A stretch of 64,000 bases of DNA from Streptomyces virginiae. GTDB lineage: Bacteria > Actinomycetota > Actinomycetes > Streptomycetales > Streptomycetaceae. The translations under genes were made by a program, and so were the position numbers. Below, piece after piece: positions 1-7,436 of this stretch. Where the stretch lies: NCBI RefSeq assembly GCF_000720455.1, contig NZ_JOAK01000005.1:310001-374000 (forward strand). Reading direction: 5' to 3'. The notes under the pieces are model-generated. The model worked only from the letters and a program-made list of their open reading frames with translations, did no database searches and was not told where the DNA came from. Numbering within the stretch: position 1 is the stretch's first letter; every line of letters begins with the position of its first letter.

Positions 1-241
1 CCAGGGCGGCCATGTCGGCGAGAAGCGGCCGGGCCCGGCCCAGTACGGTGCGGCCGAAAGGTGTGGGCCGGCAGCCGGTCCGTTCGCGCAGGAACAGCTC
101 GCCGTCCAGGGCCCGTTCGATCCGGCGTAACTGGGTCGTCAACGAGGGCTGGCTCACGCCGAGTTGCCGGGCAGCCTTGTGCAGACTTCCGGCGTCGGCG
201 ATGGCGCACAGCGCGCGCAGGTGCCTGACCTCAAGCTCCAT
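1..241 (-). CDS. snpR: LysR-family regulator, N-terminal part (SnpR/MprR-like), cut by window edge
   Basis: Only the first 80 codons are inside the window. They begin MELEVRHLRALCAIADAG and form the winged-helix domain of a LysR-type transcription factor: helix-turn-helix at about residues 18-37 with the typical AARQLGVSQPSLT pattern. The C-terminal effector domain lies outside the window. The gene is divergent from snapalysin; in Streptomyces the LysR regulator SnpR/MprR occupies this position and activates the protease gene, so the name rests on context. Codon 38 (positions 128-130) is TTA, the rare leucine codon read by the bldA tRNA, which suggests developmental control of translation. 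The start is the ATG at 241. Confidence 0.85.
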   Translation of the reverse strand, partial: MELEVRHLRALCAIADAGSLHKAARQLGVSQPSLTTQLRRIERALDGELFLRERTGCRPTPFGRTVLGRARPLLADMAAL

Positions 242-334
242 GCCCCGAGGGTAGGCCGGGCCCGTGGACCGCACCAGCCACCTATAGCCCCCCGAATCCC
301 GCCATTCTCACGCCAGTTGGGCTGTCGAAATCTT

Positions 335-357
335 CCCGATAGGCCGGCGCTATCGGG
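335..357. promoter_or_regulatory. LysR-type operator between the regulator and snapalysin
   Basis: A dyad with 8-bp perfect arms (CCCGATAG / CTATCGGG) and a 7-bp spacer. It contains the T-N11-A core typical of LysR-type regulators (T at 340, A at 352). It lies 93 bp upstream of the regulator start and 94 bp upstream of the snapalysin start, as expected for a shared divergent operator. Confidence 0.7.
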
Positions 358-451
358 CAGTGACATCATCCGCAGGCCAGTTCCGCTCCCGCAGACTCCG
401 GTACCGAAAGACCCACCCCCCACCGCACCGGATGAGTAGGAGCTCCCCCAC

Positions 452-1120
452 ATGCGCCACTCCCGTAAGGCCCTGCTGGCGACCGCCGTCGGCATCGGTC
501 TCGCCGCCACCCTCGGCGCCGTCCCCACCGCCGCCGCCGCTCCCGCCCCCGTCGGCAATGTCGCGAGCTTCGCGGCGTACGAGCGTTCGCCGGAGAACGA
601 GGCCGCCAACCGCGCCTTCTTCGAGGCCGTGCAGCGCTCGGTCGCCGAGCAGCGTGCCGCGAACCCGGGCGCCCTCGCCGTCACCGTCACGTACAACACC
701 CGCAGCGCGCCGAGCTTCCGCACCCAGATAGCCAACTCCACCCGCATCTGGAACAGCTCGGTGAGCAACGTGAAGCTGCAGGAGGTGTCCTCCGGCGGGA
801 ACTTCTCGTACCGCGAGGGCAACGACTCGCGCGGCTCGTACGCGAGCACCGACGGGCACGGCCGGGGCTACATCTTCCTCGACTACCGGCAGAACCAGCA
901 GTACAACTCCACCCGCGTGACCGCGCACGAGACCGGCCACGTGCTGGGTCTGCCGGACCACTACTCGGGCCCGTGCAGCGAGCTGATGTCGGGCGGCGGC
1001 CCGGGCACCTCGTGCACGAACGCCAACCCGAACTCCGCCGAGCGGGCGCGCGTGAACCAGCTCTGGGCCAACGGCTTCGCCTCCGGCCTGGGCGCGAAGG
1101 AGCTCGCGCCCACCGGCTGA
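452..1120 (+). CDS. snpA: Snapalysin, secreted small neutral zinc metalloprotease (peptidase family M7)
   Basis: A 222-residue precursor. A Sec signal peptide is visible (basic MRHSRK, hydrophobic core to about residue 25, Ala-rich cleavage region near residue 30), followed by a propeptide and a catalytic domain. The zinc site [11 protein letters not shown] (residues 159-169) has the HExxHxxGxxD arrangement of snapalysins, in which Asp replaces the third His of other metzincins. Two nearby cysteines (175 and 188) can form the family's disulfide. Snapalysin is a milk-protein-degrading extracellular protease. A ribosome binding site (AGGAGCT) lies 8 bp before the ATG. The divergent LysR gene and its operator are the likely control. 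Confidence 0.95.
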   Translation: MRHSRKALLATAVGIGLAATLGAVPTAAAAPAPVGNVASFAAYERSPENEAANRAFFEAVQRSVAEQRAANPGALAVTVTYNTRSAPSFRTQIANSTRIWNSSVSNVKLQEVSSGGNFSYREGNDSRGSYASTDGHGRGYIFLDYRQNQQYNSTRVTAHETGHVLGLPDHYSGPCSELMSGGGPGTSCTNANPNSAERARVNQLWANGFASGLGAKELAPTG

Positions 1121-1121
1121 G

Positions 1122-1328
1122 TCACCGCTCTTCGCGCTCCGCGTCCGCGTAGTCCGTGCAGTCGGGGTTCCGGCAGGGACCCCGGCTCCACACCGGGATG
1201 AAGACCCCGAGGGACTTGCGCCGCCTGACCACCGTGTCGACGCCGAGCCCGCACGCCGGGCACGTCTGCTGCTCGTGCCCGGCCTGCGGGGCCAGCCTCT
1301 CGTGCGCGTGCTGCTGTTCACCGGCCAT
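1122..1328 (-). CDS. Small zinc-ribbon-like protein of unknown function
   Basis: A 68-residue hydrophilic protein starting MAGEQQHAHERLAP. It has one CPACG knuckle near residues 25-29 and a second Cys pair (CRNPDC, around residues 53-58), which together could bind one zinc ion. There is no catalytic signature. Its stop codon lies one base beyond the snapalysin stop on the opposite strand, so the two genes are convergent with no room for a terminator. The ATG at 1328 is preferred over an upstream in-frame ATG at 1355 because it begins the compact conserved-looking part. The function is unknown. Confidence 0.65.
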   Translation of the reverse strand: MAGEQQHAHERLAPQAGHEQQTCPACGLGVDTVVRRRKSLGVFIPVWSRGPCRNPDCTDYADAEREER

Positions 1329-1365
1329 ACCTCCACGGTAGGCCGGTTTTCGCACGTTCGTCGGG

Positions 1366-1950
1366 TCAGCGCGTGCGGACGTAGGTGCTGACGATCTGGC
1401 CTCCGCCGAGGGTCGTGACCCCGGTCAGCTCCAGGGGGCGCACGCCGAAGCCGGCCCGGGACATCGGCATGCCGGTGCCCGCGAAGACCGGGTAGGTCTT
1501 GACGACGAACTCGTCGATCTCGTCGATCAGCTGCGTGGCGAGGTCGGCGCCGCCGCAGAGCCAGATGCCGAGGCCGTCGCGGGCCTTGAGCTCCCGGACC
1601 CGGGCCGCCAGGTCCCCGTTGATCAGCTGGACCTGCGGGTCGGGCGCGGTGGCGAGGGAGCGCGAGACGACGTACTGCTCGGGCAGGTGGCCGTAGGGGC
1701 TGGTCATGCCGGCCTTGAGGCCCGGCTCGTAGGTGCGCCGCCCCATGAGAACCGCGTCGAAGCGCTTCGGCGGGAGGTCGGCGATGCCGAGGTGCTCGCG
1801 GCCGAGGGCGGCGATGGTCTCCGGGTACTCGGCCTTGAGGTACTCCGTGAACTCCTGGTCCACCTGGGCGTAGAAGAAATCGCCGTCGCCGTCCGGGGCA
1901 CCGATGAACCCGTCGACGGTGGTGGCGATGAAGTACGTGAGCTTGCGCAA
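1366..1950 (-). CDS. Dihydrofolate reductase-fold protein (RibD C-terminal domain family)
   Basis: A protein of about 194 residues with the N-terminal pattern LRKLTYFIATTVDGFIG and the internal LMGRRTYE motif of the DHFR-like/RibD C-terminal family (NADPH-binding reductases of unknown substrate). It is not housekeeping DHFR. The frame stays open to 1983, but a TTG at 1950 preceded by GGAAGAG fits the family's usual start. A 14-bp palindrome lies 53 bp upstream. The substrate cannot be told from sequence. Confidence 0.85.
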   Translation of the reverse strand: MRKLTYFIATTVDGFIGAPDGDGDFFYAQVDQEFTEYLKAEYPETIAALGREHLGIADLPPKRFDAVLMGRRTYEPGLKAGMTSPYGHLPEQYVVSRSLATAPDPQVQLINGDLAARVRELKARDGLGIWLCGGADLATQLIDEIDEFVVKTYPVFAGTGMPMSRAGFGVRPLELTGVTTLGGGQIVSTYVRTR

Positions 1951-2003
1951 GCGATTCTCTTCCGTCGGACAGTGCCACCGCACCGGGGCACGTCGAGTAA
2001 AGT

Positions 2004-2017
2004 ACTTCAGGTGAAGT
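2004..2017. promoter_or_regulatory. Palindrome upstream of the DHFR-fold gene
   Basis: ACTTCA-GG-TGAAGT, an uninterrupted dyad in an AT-richer island within the 101-bp gap between the acetyltransferase and reductase genes. It has the size of a MarR- or HxlR-type operator. No matching regulator gene is adjacent, so the factor is unknown. Confidence 0.4.
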
Positions 2018-2051
2018 GGTCACGCAAGCCCCGTACCTTCCGGCGGGGAGC

Positions 2052-2645
2052 TCAGCCCCTGGGCCCCCGCCACATCGGCCACATCAGCGGGCCGTCCGGC
2101 AGCCGCACCGCCTCTCCGGTGAACTCCCAGCCGAGCCGCTCGTACAGGCCCTTGCTGCGCTCGCTGCTCGCCTCCAGGTACGCCGGCACGCCCTCGCGGT
2201 CGCAGCGCTCCAGCACCGGCCGCATCAGCTCGGTGCCCAGCCCCTCCCCCTGCCGGCCCGGGGCGACCGCGATCATCAGCAGGTACTCGTGCTCCTCCGA
2301 GGTCGGGTGCACCGCGCCCGTCAGCCGCCCGACCAGCTCGCACCGCTCGTTGTCCGGGTCGGCCACGGCCCGCATCCTCGCCGGGACCTCGTCCTCGCCC
2401 TCCGGTTCGCCCGCGGGGATCCGCAGCCACAGCGCCGCCGCCGAGCCGTCCACGGCGTAGTCGATCCGGCCCTCCGCCAGCGCGACGTCCACGAAGACGC
2501 CCAGGAACCTTCCGTGCACGGCGGCCCGGTGCTCCGGGTCCGGGAAGACCCAGCTGCTCACCGGGTCGGTGCGGAAGGCCTCGTCGAGCAGCCGCGCCAC
2601 CGCGTCCCGGTCCGACTGATCAGCCTGACGTATCTCCAGCGCCAC
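2052..2645 (-). CDS. GNAT-family N-acetyltransferase
   Basis: A 197-residue protein beginning MALEIRQADQSD. The acetyl-CoA site is recognisable as VAPGRQGEGLGTELM (about residues 125-140), matching the GNAT R/QxxGxG/A loop, and the C-terminal half contains the ERLGWEFTGE strand typical of the fold. A family-level call only; the acceptor substrate cannot be deduced. It reads in the same direction as the reductase gene downstream, but the palindrome between them suggests separate promoters. Confidence 0.85.
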   Translation of the reverse strand: MALEIRQADQSDRDAVARLLDEAFRTDPVSSWVFPDPEHRAAVHGRFLGVFVDVALAEGRIDYAVDGSAAALWLRIPAGEPEGEDEVPARMRAVADPDNERCELVGRLTGAVHPTSEEHEYLLMIAVAPGRQGEGLGTELMRPVLERCDREGVPAYLEASSERSKGLYERLGWEFTGEAVRLPDGPLMWPMWRGPRG

Positions 2646-2712
2646 TGGTCACACCTTTCGCTCAACGATCAACAACCGTCAGCGATCCTAGAGTTGGCGC
2701 CTCGATGCGGTA

Positions 2713-2750
2713 AGGCCCGTTCCGGCACCGTGCGGTGCCGGAACGGGCCT
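2713..2750 (-). terminator. Hairpin terminator of the encapsulin operon
   Basis: An 18-bp perfect stem (arms 2713-2730 and 2733-2750) with a 2-bp centre, located 54 bp beyond the polyprenyl synthase stop. It has no long U-run, which is usual for Streptomyces terminators. Confidence 0.75.
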
Positions 2751-2803
2751 CCCCCCGCAGCGACGCAGCGCCCGGGGCGCCGTGGCGCCCTGACGCCGGG
2801 CGC

Positions 2804-3847
2804 TCACCTCGTACGGCGCGTCACGAACTCCGCCAGCGCCAGCAGCCCGCCCGCCGCCCCGAGGTCCGGAACGGCCCGGGACAGCTGCTGGACCGCCCGG
2901 CCCATCCGGTCCGCGGCGTGGGCCTGCGCCCAGTCGCGGCCGCCGGCCCGGTCCACCGCGTCGGCCGCCCTGAGTACGTCGTCCCCGGTCATGGGACCCG
3001 CGTACAGGTCGGCCAGCTCCGCGCCCGCCCCGGTGCCCGAGGTGAGGGCGGCCACGACCGGCAGGGACTTCTTGCGGGCGATCAGATCGGCCCCGGCGGA
3101 CTTGCCGGTGTGCCCGGGGTCCCCCCAGATGCCGATCAGGTCGTCGATCAGCTGGAAGGCCAGGCCCGCCTCCCGGCCGAAGGCGTCCATGGCGTCGACC
3201 TCGTCCGGTCCGGCCCCCGCGTACAGCGCGCCCATCGCGCACGCGCAGCCCAGCAGCGCCCCCGTCTTGGCCGTCGCCATGGTCAGGCACTCGTCGAGCG
3301 ACACGTCCGGGCGCTGCTCGAAGGCGCAGTCGGCCTGCTGGCCCGCGCACAGCTCGATGGTGCAGGCCGAGAGCCGGGACGAGGCCGCCGCGGCGGCGGG
3401 GTGCGGGTCCTCCGCGAGCAGTCGCAGCGCGAGCGCCATCATGGCGTCGCCCGTGATGATCGCGTCGGGTGTGCCGAAGACGGTCCACGCGGTGGCCCGG
3501 CCGCGCCGGCGGACGTCCTTGTCGATCACGTCGTCGTGGAGCAGGGTGAAGTTGTGCGCCAGCTCCACGGCGACGGCGGCCGGTACGGCGTGGTCGACCG
3601 GGCCGCCGCCCGGGCCCTGCAGGGCCCGGGCCGCGGCCAGCACCAGGGCCGGGCGGATGGCCTTGCCGGGGCTGCCCTCGGCGGGGGTGCCGTCCGCGTG
3701 TTCCCAGCCGAAGTGGTACATCGCCACGCGCCGCATCCCACCGGGCAGGCTCTCGACGGTGCGGCGCAGTTCGGGGTTGACCGTTTCTCTCGTACGTTCC
3801 AGCAGGGCCGCGGCCTCCTGGCCCTCGCCGGTCGCGATGGTGTTCAC
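2804..3847 (-). CDS. Polyprenyl diphosphate synthase, putative encapsulin cargo
   Basis: A 347-residue all-alpha trans-isoprenyl diphosphate synthase. The first aspartate-rich motif is DDVID at residues 105-109, and the second region FQLIDDLIGIWGD has its Asp pair at 235-236. The second motif reads DDLIG rather than DDxxD, a variant that still leaves two metal-binding Asp. The enzyme should condense allylic diphosphates with isopentenyl diphosphate; chain length is not predictable. The start is GTG at 3847, 5 bp after the encapsulin stop, so the pair is almost certainly co-translated. Prenyl synthases and terpene cyclases are known companions of Family 2B encapsulins. Only about 25 residues precede the fold, so no long disordered loading tail is evident. 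Confidence 0.9.
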   Translation of the reverse strand: MNTIATGEGQEAAALLERTRETVNPELRRTVESLPGGMRRVAMYHFGWEHADGTPAEGSPGKAIRPALVLAAARALQGPGGGPVDHAVPAAVAVELAHNFTLLHDDVIDKDVRRRGRATAWTVFGTPDAIITGDAMMALALRLLAEDPHPAAAAASSRLSACTIELCAGQQADCAFEQRPDVSLDECLTMATAKTGALLGCACAMGALYAGAGPDEVDAMDAFGREAGLAFQLIDDLIGIWGDPGHTGKSAGADLIARKKSLPVVAALTSGTGAGAELADLYAGPMTGDDVLRAADAVDRAGGRDWAQAHAADRMGRAVQQLSRAVPDLGAAGGLLALAEFVTRRTR

Positions 3848-3852
3848 CTCGC

Positions 3853-5259
3853 TCAGCGCCAGCGGCCGATCTCGACGTTCTCCAATACGCCGATCGCGTC
3901 GGGCACCAGCACCGCGGCGGAGAAGTACGCGGTGACCAGGTACGAGATGATCGCCTGCTCGCTGATCCCCATGAAGCGGACCGACAGGCTCGGCTCGATC
4001 TCGTCCGGGATGCCCGGCTGGTGCAGGCCGATCACGCCCTGCTCGTCCTCGCCGGTGCGCATGCACAGGATGGAGGTGGTGCGGGCGTCGCTGATCGGGA
4101 TCTTGTTGCTCGGGAAGATCGGCACCCCGCGCCAGGTGGTCACCCGCGTGCCGTCGACGTCCACCGTCCCCGGGTGGATGCCGCGCTTGTTGCACTCGCG
4201 GCCGAAGGCGGCGATGGCCTTGGGGTGCGCCAGGAAGAGCTTGGAGCCGCGCCGCATGCTGAGCAGCTGGTCCATGTCGTCGGGGCTGGGGCCGCCGTCG
4301 TGCGGCTGGATGCGCTGGTCGTAGTCGGTGTTGTGGAGCAGGCCGAAGTCGCGGTTGTTGAGCATCTCGTGCTCCTGGCGCTCGCGCAGCGCCTCGACCG
4401 TGAGCCGCAGCTGCTGCTCGGTCTGGTTCATCGGCTGGTTGTAGAGGTCGGCGACGCGCGTGTGCACCCGCAGCACCGTCTGGGCGATGGAGAGCTCGTA
4501 CTCGCGCGGGCGGGCCTCGTAGTCGACGAAGGTGCCGGGCAGGACGGCCTCCCCCTGGTGGCCGGCCGAGAGGTCGATCTCCGCCTCGCCGTACTTGTTG
4601 GTGCGCTGGGCGGGCATGGAGCGTACGCGGTCGAGGTGCTCGCGCAGCGAGGGGACCCGGTCGGCCAGCAGCTGGAAGTCCTGGCGGGAGAGGGCGAGCG
4701 CGGTGCCGGGCGTGGCGGCGCGGGCGGTGTACTCCCAAATCGATTCTTCATCGACGAGCGAGTCCTCGCCGAAGTAGGCGCCGTCGGCGACGGTCCGCAG
4801 GACGGCGTCGTCCCCGTAGGGGCCGGGGCCGATCTGGTCGATGCGGCCGTGCGCGAGGAGGAAGACCTCGTCGGAGGGGCTGCCGAAGGAGGTCAGCTCC
4901 TGGCCGGCCTCGAAGTCGATCTGCCGGCACCGCTGGGCGAGTTCGCCGAGGACGTCGAGGTCCTCGTAGTCGCGCAGCAGCGGGAGTTCGCCGAGCTCGG
5001 CCGGGATCACCTGCACCTGGGTCCCGGTCTTGATGAACTCCACGATGCCGTTGCCGACCGAGTAGCTCAGCCGCCGGTTGACCCGGTAGGTGCCGCCCTG
5101 CACCGACACCCACGGCAGCATCTTCAGCAGCCACCGCGAAGTGATCTCCTGCATCTGCGGCGCGGACTTGGTCGTGGTTGCCAAGTTCCGTGCGGCCGCC
5201 GTCCCCAGACTGCGCTGCGGTGTCTGGGCCTCGGACTCGGAACCTGCCTGGACCGACAT
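3853..5259 (-). CDS. eshA: Family 2B encapsulin shell protein with cyclic-nucleotide-binding-like domain (EshA-like)
   Basis: A 468-residue HK97-fold compartment protein. The N-terminal arm is flexible (residues 1-40). A cNMP-binding-like domain is inserted at about residues 98-215, and the shell domain resumes after it, ending in the [20 protein letters not shown] segment. The insert contains FGED (163-166) and TARAAT (178-183), corresponding to the Glu and Arg that contact ribose and phosphate in CRP-type domains, with a somewhat longer loop between them. S. griseus EshA, a multimeric cNMP-domain protein linked to antibiotic and ppGpp phenotypes, belongs to this group. The next gene is a prenyl synthase, the likely cargo. 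A ribosome binding site AAGGGA precedes the ATG. Confidence 0.92.
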   Translation of the reverse strand: MSVQAGSESEAQTPQRSLGTAAARNLATTTKSAPQMQEITSRWLLKMLPWVSVQGGTYRVNRRLSYSVGNGIVEFIKTGTQVQVIPAELGELPLLRDYEDLDVLGELAQRCRQIDFEAGQELTSFGSPSDEVFLLAHGRIDQIGPGPYGDDAVLRTVADGAYFGEDSLVDEESIWEYTARAATPGTALALSRQDFQLLADRVPSLREHLDRVRSMPAQRTNKYGEAEIDLSAGHQGEAVLPGTFVDYEARPREYELSIAQTVLRVHTRVADLYNQPMNQTEQQLRLTVEALRERQEHEMLNNRDFGLLHNTDYDQRIQPHDGGPSPDDMDQLLSMRRGSKLFLAHPKAIAAFGRECNKRGIHPGTVDVDGTRVTTWRGVPIFPSNKIPISDARTTSILCMRTGEDEQGVIGLHQPGIPDEIEPSLSVRFMGISEQAIISYLVTAYFSAAVLVPDAIGVLENVEIGRWR

Positions 5260-5317
5260 GTCTTTCCCTTTCGATCACTCCATGGGTCTGCGGAGGCAGC
5301 CTTTCAGCACGCAACGT

Positions 5318-5346
5318 GGTGGGACCATTACACAAAAGGGTGGGAC
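5318..5346 (-). promoter_or_regulatory. Direct repeats flanking a possible -10 box upstream of the encapsulin gene
   Basis: GGTGGGAC occurs at 5318-5325 and again at 5339-5346, 21 bp apart (two helical turns). On the gene's strand a TGTAAT hexamer (5332-5327) lies between the copies and could be the -10 element. The arrangement resembles a tandem site for a dimeric regulator. No known consensus was recognised. Confidence 0.4.
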
Positions 5347-5418
5347 TACTCCGACCGGGACGGGGCACTCTCTCGGATCGAACTCCCCGCCCGCGGGCTG
5401 CGACAGACCCGCACGACC

Positions 5419-5440
5419 CACTGCTTTCGGCCAAGCAGTG
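5419..5440. promoter_or_regulatory. Palindrome in the eshA/nsrR intergenic region
   Basis: CACTGCTT and AAGCAGTG form a perfect 8-bp dyad around six bases. It lies 15 bp from the NsrR-type site and 160 bp upstream of the encapsulin start, so it could be an operator for either direction. Confidence 0.35.
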
Positions 5441-5455
5441 ATCGCGGCCGGCCAT

Positions 5456-5478
5456 AATTTGTATCGCGGATGCGAGTT
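5456..5478. promoter_or_regulatory. NsrR-type operator at nsrR (autoregulation)
   Basis: An imperfect 11-1-11 inverted repeat (AATTTGTATCG, C, GGATGCGAGTT; 7 of 11 positions pair). This is the architecture described for Streptomyces NsrR, which binds its own promoter and those of hmpA genes. It ends 15 bp before the nsrR start codon. Confidence 0.6.
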
Positions 5479-5493
5479 TTCTACGGTGACCCC

Positions 5494-5949
5494 ATGCGGC
5501 TGACGCGATTCACCGACCTGGCCCTGCGCACCCTGATGCGCCTGGCCGTCGAGGAGACGGACCTGCCGACCACGCGCGACGTGGCGGCGACGATGGAGGT
5601 CCCGTACACCCACACGGCCAAGGTGGTCGCCAGGCTGCAGCACCTCGGACTGGTCGAGGCGCGGCGCGGCCGCGGCGGAGGGCTCACCCTGACCGCAGCC
5701 GGGCGCGCCGCCTCGGTGGGCGCGGTGGTGCGCGAGCTGGAGGGCGCCGGCGACGTCGTGGACTGCGACGGCACCACGCCCTGCCCGCTGCGCGGGGCGT
5801 GCGTGCTGCGCGGCGCGCTGCGCCGCGCCCAGGAGGCGTTCTTCGCCGCACTGGACCCGCTGACGGTGAACGACCTGGTGGCGGCCCCGACCGGCCCGCT
5901 CCTCCTGGGGATTTCGAGCCGGGCGCCCACGAGGGCCGAAGGTCCCTGA
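5494..5949 (+). CDS. nsrR: NsrR, nitric-oxide-sensing [4Fe-4S] repressor (Rrf2 family)
   Basis: A 151-residue Rrf2-family regulator. The N-terminal winged helix starts MRLTRFTDLALRTLM, and the cluster ligands are Cys91, Cys97 and Cys103, each separated by five residues as in the characterised S. coelicolor NsrR. Nitrosylation of the cluster is known to release the protein from DNA. The downstream neighbour is hmpA, the classical target. An upstream in-frame ATG at 5470 falls inside the operator, so the start at 5494 is preferred. Confidence 0.93.
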   Translation: MRLTRFTDLALRTLMRLAVEETDLPTTRDVAATMEVPYTHTAKVVARLQHLGLVEARRGRGGGLTLTAAGRAASVGAVVRELEGAGDVVDCDGTTPCPLRGACVLRGALRRAQEAFFAALDPLTVNDLVAAPTGPLLLGISSRAPTRAEGP

Positions 5950-6055
5950 CCATCCGGGCCGAATGGCCGGTTACCACTGCCCGTCGGGCCCCATAGCCTC
6001 ACCCCGACGGGAGTTCGAACAGAAGTCCGCATTGCGGCGGGCCTCTGCGATCAAA

Positions 6056-6078
6056 AATACGCATTTAAGATGCCAATT
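6056..6078. promoter_or_regulatory. NsrR-type operator at hmpA
   Basis: An 11-1-11 inverted repeat (AATACGCATTT, A, AGATGCCAATT; 8 of 11 positions pair), AT-rich and close to the general NsrR consensus. It lies 33 bp before the hmpA start codon, where bound NsrR would block the promoter or early transcript. Confidence 0.75.
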
Positions 6079-6111
6079 AATGGACCAGTTCCACCACGCG
6101 AGGAGTTCCAC

Positions 6112-7308
6112 ATGCTGTCCGAGCAGTCGACCGCGACCGTCCGAGCCACCCTGCCCGCCGTCGGAGCGGCCATCGGCGACATAACGGAGCTCTTCTACGC
6201 GAAGCTCTTCGCGGCCCACCCGGAGCTGCTCCGTGACCTCTTCAACCGGGGCAACCAGAACGCGGGCCTGCAGAAGCAGGCGCTCGCCGGCTCCATCGCC
6301 GCCTTCGCCACCCACCTCGTCGAGCACCCGGACACCCGCCCCGACGTGATGCTCAGCCGCATCGCGCACAAGCACGCCAGCCTCGGCGTCACCCGCGAGC
6401 AGTACACGGTCGTCCACCGGCACCTCTTCGCGGCGATCGCCGAGATCCTCGGCGAGGCCGCCACGCCCGAGGTCGCCCGGGCCTGGGACGAGGTCTACTG
6501 GCTGATGGCGAACGCCCTCGTCGCCATCGAGGAGCGCCTCTACGCCGGACACCGGATCGCCGCCGGCGACGTGTGGCGCGAGTGGACCGTCACCGGCCGG
6601 TCGGAGGAGACCGCCGACTGCGCCACCTTCCGCATCACCCCCGCGGACGGCGCCCCCGCGCCCGCGCACCTGCCCGGCCAGTACGTCTCGGTCCAGGTCG
6701 AACTCCCCGACGGAGCCCGCCAGATCCGCCAGTACAGCCTCTCCTGCGCACCCGGCTCCGCGGTCCGCGCGATCACCGTGAAGCGGGTCCACGGCCCGTC
6801 CGCGGCGGGCCCCGACGGCGAGGTCTCCAACCACCTGCACGCCCACGTCCGGCCCGGCCACGCACTGCGGGTCTCCGCCCCGTACGGAGACCTGGTCCTC
6901 CAGGACTCCGGGGCCCCGGTCCTGCTCGCCTCGGCGGGCATCGGCTGCACCCCGATGCTCTCGATGCTGGAGCACCTGGCCGAGACCGGGTACGCCGCCC
7001 CGGTGACGGTGCTGCACGCCGACCGCTCCCCCGCGGACCACCCGCTGCGGGCCGACCACCGGGCCTTCACCCACAAGCTCGCCGACGCCTCGGCCCGCTT
7101 CTGGTACGAGGAGGAGGCGGAGCCGGGCGACGGCACGGGCCTCATGGACCTGACCGACGTCCCCGTGGCCCCCGGCACCACCGCCTACCTGTGCGGACCG
7201 CTGCCCTTCATGCGGTCCGTGCGCGAGCAGCTGATCGCCAAGGGCGTGCCGGCGAGCGACATCCACTACGAGGTGTTCGGCCCCGACCTGTGGCTCGCTT
7301 CCGCTTGA
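6112..7308 (+). CDS. hmpA: Flavohemoglobin, nitric oxide dioxygenase
   Basis: A 398-residue protein with three modules: an N-terminal globin (about 1-140, proximal His in the AHKHASLG segment near residue 88), an FAD-binding barrel with RQYSLS, and a C-terminal NAD(P)-binding domain with GIGCTPML, ending in YEVFGPDLW. It oxidises NO to nitrate using O2 and NAD(P)H in the cytoplasm. The ATG at 6112 follows GAGGAG; an earlier ATG at 6070 lies inside the NsrR operator and is rejected. Together with nsrR it forms an NO-detoxification module. Confidence 0.95.
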   Translation: MLSEQSTATVRATLPAVGAAIGDITELFYAKLFAAHPELLRDLFNRGNQNAGLQKQALAGSIAAFATHLVEHPDTRPDVMLSRIAHKHASLGVTREQYTVVHRHLFAAIAEILGEAATPEVARAWDEVYWLMANALVAIEERLYAGHRIAAGDVWREWTVTGRSEETADCATFRITPADGAPAPAHLPGQYVSVQVELPDGARQIRQYSLSCAPGSAVRAITVKRVHGPSAAGPDGEVSNHLHAHVRPGHALRVSAPYGDLVLQDSGAPVLLASAGIGCTPMLSMLEHLAETGYAAPVTVLHADRSPADHPLRADHRAFTHKLADASARFWYEEEAEPGDGTGLMDLTDVPVAPGTTAYLCGPLPFMRSVREQLIAKGVPASDIHYEVFGPDLWLASA

Positions 7309-7436
7309 GCCCTGTCCGGATCGGCTCGCTCACCGTACGAAAACACTAGCCGCGGAAGGCCTGCCTCCACTAAACCGGAGCGTGATGGGTCGGACACACA
7401 GGGTGCCCGGCCCGCACCGCAACGAAGGAGGCGGCC

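Noticed and set aside
2016..3935. A 639-codon forward-strand open frame opposite the acetyltransferase and prenyl synthase genes
   Set aside because: The translation is Pro/Arg/Ser-rich low-complexity sequence with no domain, and the reverse strand encodes recognisable enzymes over the same span. A typical high-GC antisense artefact.
5470..5493. Upstream ATG (5470) as start of NsrR
   Set aside because: It lies within the NsrR operator, and the Rrf2 domain begins at the ATG at 5494.
6070..6111. Upstream ATG (6070) as start of HmpA
   Set aside because: It overlaps the NsrR operator and lacks a ribosome binding site; GAGGAG precedes the ATG at 6112.
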